Below are positions 5,238 to 8,024 of a stretch of 8,024 nucleotides of DNA, piece after piece. The stretch is from Lentzea sp. (GTDB taxonomy: Bacteria; Actinomycetota; Actinomycetes; Mycobacteriales; Pseudonocardiaceae): assembly GCA_030146905.1 (NCBI GenBank), contig JASLAV010000379.1, positions 1 to 8,024 on the forward strand, read 5' to 3'. Made by a program: the position numbers and the translations under genes. The stretch's first letter is position 1. Every line of letters starts with the position of its first letter. Below the pieces are notes generated by a model, which did not search any database, was not told where the DNA came from, and saw only the letters and a program-made list of their open reading frames with translations.

Positions 5238-6452
5238 GTGGTGCTTGAGGCTTTGCGGATTCGCGACTTCCGGCTGCTCTGGTTCGCGCGGCTGATCAGC
5301 CTGCTCGGATCGTGGCTGCTCGTGGTCGCCATTCCAGCGTACGTCCTGCAGTTGACCGGTTCGCTCGCGGCCACCGGCCTGACGCTGGCCGCGGAGTTCT
5401 TGCCGCCGGTCCTGCTCGGGCCGATCGCGGGCGTGCTCGCCGATCGCTGGGACCGGCGCAAGCTGATGATCGCGACGGACGTACTGCGAGCGGTCGCCGT
5501 CGCTCTGCTGCTGCTCGTGCGTGATCCCGATGACGTGTGGCTGGTCTACCTGGCCCTGGTTGCGGAGAGTGTGGGCACGGTGCTCTTCCGCCCGGCAGCT
5601 CAGGCGCACACCCCAGTGGTCGTCGGTACCGGGCCAGCTCTTACCAGCGCGAACTCGCTCAACGCAGTCACCGATGGCACTGTGCGCCTCATTGGCGCCC
5701 CGCTGGGAGGTGCGTTGCTCGGGATCGCCGGCTTCGGTGCGTTGGTGTGGATCGATCTCGCGACCTATCTGATGTCCGCACTCGCGATCATGATGACTGC
5801 CAAGCTGGGTGCTGCCGGAGCACGCGAGGAGGGAAGTGCTGGCAGGTTCTTCGCCCAGCTTCGCGAAGGCGTGGCCTTCCTTCGCGCTGAACGCCCCGCC
5901 GCATGGCTGCTCGTGGTGATCACGGTGTTCCTCGCCGCGAACGCGTCGTTGTCCGCCTTGCTCGTGCCGTTCGGCGTGCGAGTGCTGGGCGGCAGCATGC
6001 AAACCGGACTGGTGATGTCCGCGTTAGGTGTCGGCTTTCTGGTCGGGGCACCACTGATTCGGCGGCTGGTCGACCGGACACCACCTGCGTACCTGCTCGG
6101 CGGTGCTCTGGTGGCAACGGGAATGGCGTTCGTACTGCTCTTCCTCTCCCGGTCACTTATGGGCGCGTTGCCCGCCGCAGTGCTGATCGGTGTCTTTGGC
6201 TCGGCGGCACTGGTCACCGCGCAGACCGCATTGCAACGCGTCACACCGAACGCTGTTCTGGGCAGGGTCAGCGCGGTGCAGTTCACCGGTGAGGCCGTCG
6301 CGACGTTCCTCGGTGCGATCGCCGGTCCGGCGATCGCGCAAGCGGCATCGCTGGACTTCGCTGCTTACCTGGCATGTGGCGTGACCGTCTTCAGTGGGCT
6401 GATGGCGGTGTCGCTCCTGCCGAGGACGCGTGTCGTGGCGGCACCGGCGTGA
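5238..6452 (+). CDS. MFS efflux transporter (DHA3/MFS_3 type)
   Basis: The 404-residue membrane protein has about 12 hydrophobic segments. The N-terminal LRIRDFRLLWFARLIS (6-21) and loop 2-3 motif A, GVLADRWDRRK (65-75), are typical of drug exporters. AQTALQRVTPNAVLGRVSAV (328-347) is characteristic of the MFS_3/EntS-like branch that includes macrolide and siderophore exporters. It is expected to use the proton gradient to export the cluster product and give self-resistance; the substrate is not readable from the sequence. Starts at GTG 5238 or GTG 5241 both follow a G7 run (5227-5233), the second with better spacing. Leucine 263 is encoded by the rare codon TTA (6024-6026), a hint of bldA-type control. 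The gene diverges from the XRE regulator. Its last 62 bases overlap the convergent P450 gene. No terminator is visible. Confidence 0.9.
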   Translation: MVLEALRIRDFRLLWFARLISLLGSWLLVVAIPAYVLQLTGSLAATGLTLAAEFLPPVLLGPIAGVLADRWDRRKLMIATDVLRAVAVALLLLVRDPDDVWLVYLALVAESVGTVLFRPAAQAHTPVVVGTGPALTSANSLNAVTDGTVRLIGAPLGGALLGIAGFGALVWIDLATYLMSALAIMMTAKLGAAGAREEGSAGRFFAQLREGVAFLRAERPAAWLLVVITVFLAANASLSALLVPFGVRVLGGSMQTGLVMSALGVGFLVGAPLIRRLVDRTPPAYLLGGALVATGMAFVLLFLSRSLMGALPAAVLIGVFGSAALVTAQTALQRVTPNAVLGRVSAVQFTGEAVATFLGAIAGPAIAQAASLDFAAYLACGVTVFSGLMAVSLLPRTRVVAAPA

Positions 6453-7656
6453 CTCCGGTGGCACCTTCGAGCAGCACGGGAATGACCCGTGGAGTGCGCA
6501 ACATCGGGCCCAGCACCCAGGCCAGCTCGTCCGGGGCCACCGCGAGTTCGATGTCCGGGAAGCGGCGCAGCAGGGTGTCCAGGGCGATCTCCCCCTCCAG
6601 ACGGGCCAAGGGCGCGCCGATGCAGAAGTGGGCGCCCTGACCGAAGGCGAGGTGGATGTGCCGTTCGCGGTCCGGCACGTAGCGGTCGGCGTCGTTGAAG
6701 TGGCCGGGATCGCGGTTCGCGCCCGCCACGGACACCATAACGGTGTCGCCCTTGGCGATCCGCCGACCGCCGAGTTCGAGATCGGTGAGCGCGAAGCGGG
6801 GCATGGTGGTCTGCACCGGGGAGTCGATGCGTAGCGCCTCCTCCAGCACACCGCGCCACTTGCGCGGCTGGGCGAGTGGCGCGGCCCTCAGCTCGGGTTG
6901 GCTGAGCAGCCGCACCAGCGCACAGGCGATGAACGGTGCGGTGCTGAGCTGACCTGTCGCGAACAGCAGGTACAGCATGCCTTCCAGCTCGGTCTCGTCG
7001 CGCACCTCGCCGTTGTCGAGCTTCGTGAGCAGGGAACTGGTGAGGTCGTCGCCTCGGTGTGCGCGCTTGTAGTCGATGATGTGCGAGATGTACTTGTGCA
7101 GCTCCGCGGTGGCCTCGCCGTGCACGGCTTGTTCGAGGAACGCGATCCGGATGGCCAGCTCGGTGCCGAGACCGAGTGGCATCCGTTCGGATTCCGGGAT
7201 GCCGAAGAGTTCGTAGGTGACGAGCTCGGGCACTGGTAGCGCGTAGTCCGCGACTAAGTCGACCGGGCGATCCGTGGGCAGAGCGTCCACCAGGTCGGTG
7301 CACAGGCGGCGGATGCGTGACGCGAGGCGGGCCGTCGTCCGTGGGCTGAACGCGTCCGTGACCAGTGTGCGCAGCCGGGTGTGTTCGGGGGCGTCCCTGG
7401 CGAGCACGTACGGGTCATGGCCGGGTGCGCTTTGCGGCGTGGCGGCGTTCGAGGGATCGAAACTCAGCCGTGGGTCGGCGAAGACCTGCTTGGCGTGCGC
7501 GTAGGTGGTGACGAACCAAATCGAGCCCGCGCCACCCGGTCCGGGCACCGAGTACACCGGGGACTCGGTGCGCAGCCACGCGAGGTTATCGTACGGGTCC
7601 GGCGTCGTGCCGTCCTCCGTGTGCGCCAGCGAGGTGGCCAGTGCGGTGAAGTCCAT
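6391..7656 (-). CDS. Cytochrome P450 monooxygenase with non-canonical I-helix
   Basis: Numbering from the ATG at 7656 gives 421 residues. The haem loop FGQGAHFCIG (338-347, ligand C345) continues APLARLEGE. The K-helix ExxR is E273-R276 (EEALR), and ANRDP is at 322-326. These place it among soluble bacterial class I P450s that need ferredoxin partners. The I-helix reads LLFATGQLSTAPF (230-242): the usual A/G-G-x-D/E-T-T pattern has L237 at the acid and S238 at the catalytic Thr. The ATG is preceded by GGAG eight bases upstream. Alternatively a GTG at 7686, overlapping the upstream gene's stop as GTGA, adds ten residues and implies translational coupling. Leucine 134 uses TTA (7255-7257). The C-terminus has a Pro/Ala/Ser-rich tail of about 23 residues beyond the normal VIPVLLEG end, encoded mainly within the 62-base overlap with the MFS gene. 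It probably oxidises a building block or the assembled peptide; piperazate hydroxylation is one option. Confidence 0.93.
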   Translation of the reverse strand: MDFTALATSLAHTEDGTTPDPYDNLAWLRTESPVYSVPGPGGAGSIWFVTTYAHAKQVFADPRLSFDPSNAATPQSAPGHDPYVLARDAPEHTRLRTLVTDAFSPRTTARLASRIRRLCTDLVDALPTDRPVDLVADYALPVPELVTYELFGIPESERMPLGLGTELAIRIAFLEQAVHGEATAELHKYISHIIDYKRAHRGDDLTSSLLTKLDNGEVRDETELEGMLYLLFATGQLSTAPFIACALVRLLSQPELRAAPLAQPRKWRGVLEEALRIDSPVQTTMPRFALTDLELGGRRIAKGDTVMVSVAGANRDPGHFNDADRYVPDRERHIHLAFGQGAHFCIGAPLARLEGEIALDTLLRRFPDIELAVAPDELAWVLGPMLRTPRVIPVLLEGATGVTPVPPRHASSAGATPPSAH

Positions 7657-7682
7657 CGGTTCGGCTCCAGGGGTCGGAAGTG

Positions 7683-8024
7683 TCACAGAAGTGCGAGCAG
7701 GTCCGGTGTGAGCAGGTCGCCCATTGGCCGCAGCCCTGCCGCCACCTCGAAGTACCGGTCGACGAGCTCGTCGGACGTGCTGATCGCGCGAAGCAGGTCG
7801 ATGCGGCCAGGGGGGACGGAGAGCTCGGCGAGCGCCAGCGTGCTGCGGTAGAAGTCGCCGAGCGTCTCGTCGCGGCGCCGGTGGAACTCGGCGAGACTCG
7901 TGTCGGTCAGGTCGGTGCAGACCGCGTCCGCGAGGAGCTGGGCCTGGGTCAGCGCGTCCGTGATGCCGCGCGCGGTGATGCTGTCCTTGTGGTAGCCCGC
8001 GTCGCCGACGAGAGCCCAGCCGGG
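7683..8024 (-). CDS. FAD-dependent oxidoreductase/monooxygenase, C-terminal fragment cut by window edge
   Basis: I translated the 113 residues visible before the TGA stop (7683-7685). They begin PGWALVGDAGYHKDSITARG and continue ITDALTQAQLLADAV. GWALVGDAG (fragment residues 2-10) and G-x-x-DA (20-24) are the second FAD-contact motif (GD) of the p-hydroxybenzoate hydroxylase/FAD_binding_3 superfamily. This superfamily includes aromatic hydroxylases, epoxidases, geranylgeranyl-reductase-like enzymes and relatives of halogenases. A proline is common after the KD in the closest relatives I recall; here it is Ser15. The remainder is helical, ending DLLTPDLLALL. The N-terminal Rossmann fold and any substrate domain are outside the window, so the reaction cannot be assigned. 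The stop overlaps the alternative GTG start of the P450 gene by four bases, and the ATG start lies 26 bases downstream, so the two genes are almost certainly one operon and may act on the same intermediate. Confidence 0.82.
   Translation of the reverse strand, partial: PGWALVGDAGYHKDSITARGITDALTQAQLLADAVCTDLTDTSLAEFHRRRDETLGDFYRSTLALAELSVPPGRIDLLRAISTSDELVDRYFEVAAGLRPMGDLLTPDLLALL

Noticed and set aside
4620..6002. 460-residue minus-strand open frame
   Set aside because: It is antisense to the MFS gene and out of frame with the XRE gene. The His/Gln/Arg-rich translation is typical of a high-GC shadow frame.
1..8024. CRISPR arrays, tRNA/rRNA genes, transposases or attachment sites
   Set aside because: I saw no regularly spaced repeats, cloverleaf-like sequences, transposase motifs or long terminal repeats in the window.

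Overview
The window comes from a high-GC actinomycete. The evidence is strong third-position G/C in the genes, GTG starts, G-rich ribosome binding sites, rare TTA codons and families typical of Streptomyces/Pseudonocardiales secondary metabolism. It reads as part of a biosynthetic gene cluster. The central recognisable pathway is piperazic acid formation: an ornithine N5-hydroxylase (KtzI type) followed 37 bases later by a haem-dependent piperazate synthase (KtzT/PipS type). Automatic pipelines usually label the second protein a PaiB-like 'FMN-binding negative transcriptional regulator'. No NRPS or PKS gene lies inside the window, so the final product cannot be named. A piperazate-containing peptide or peptide-polyketide is the natural prediction.

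Layout from left to right. (1) Bases 1-146, minus strand: the N-terminus of an XRE-type helix-turn-helix regulator, cut by the window edge, with a perfect 12-bp inverted repeat in its leader. (2) About 213-939: a gene-poor stretch, visibly less G/C-rich than the rest, with scattered dyads but no supportable gene. (3) 940-2583, plus strand: a membrane di-iron fatty acid desaturase family protein, then 39 bases later an LmbU/NovE/HmtD-type cluster-situated regulator. (4) 2600-5166, minus strand: piperazate synthase, ornithine N-hydroxylase and a second small XRE regulator, transcribed right to left in the order regulator, hydroxylase, synthase. (5) 5238-6452, plus strand: an MFS exporter divergent from the XRE regulator. 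The short space between them carries two perfect palindromes that coincide with a candidate -35/-10 promoter. (6) 6391-8024, minus strand: a cytochrome P450 and, upstream of it, the C-terminus of an FAD-dependent oxidoreductase that runs off the right edge.

Proposed teamwork (inference): the hydroxylase and synthase supply L-piperazate to an NRPS outside the window. The P450 and flavoprotein tailor a building block or the peptide. The desaturase acts on an acyl chain or another lipidic intermediate. The MFS protein exports the product under control of its divergent XRE repressor, and the LmbU-type protein activates the cluster. TTA codons in the exporter and P450 genes suggest an extra bldA-type developmental control. 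Points worth checking are the P450 I-helix, which lacks the usual acid, the double palindrome at the exporter promoter, the left-edge hairpin, and a 62-base tail-to-tail overlap between the exporter and P450 genes.
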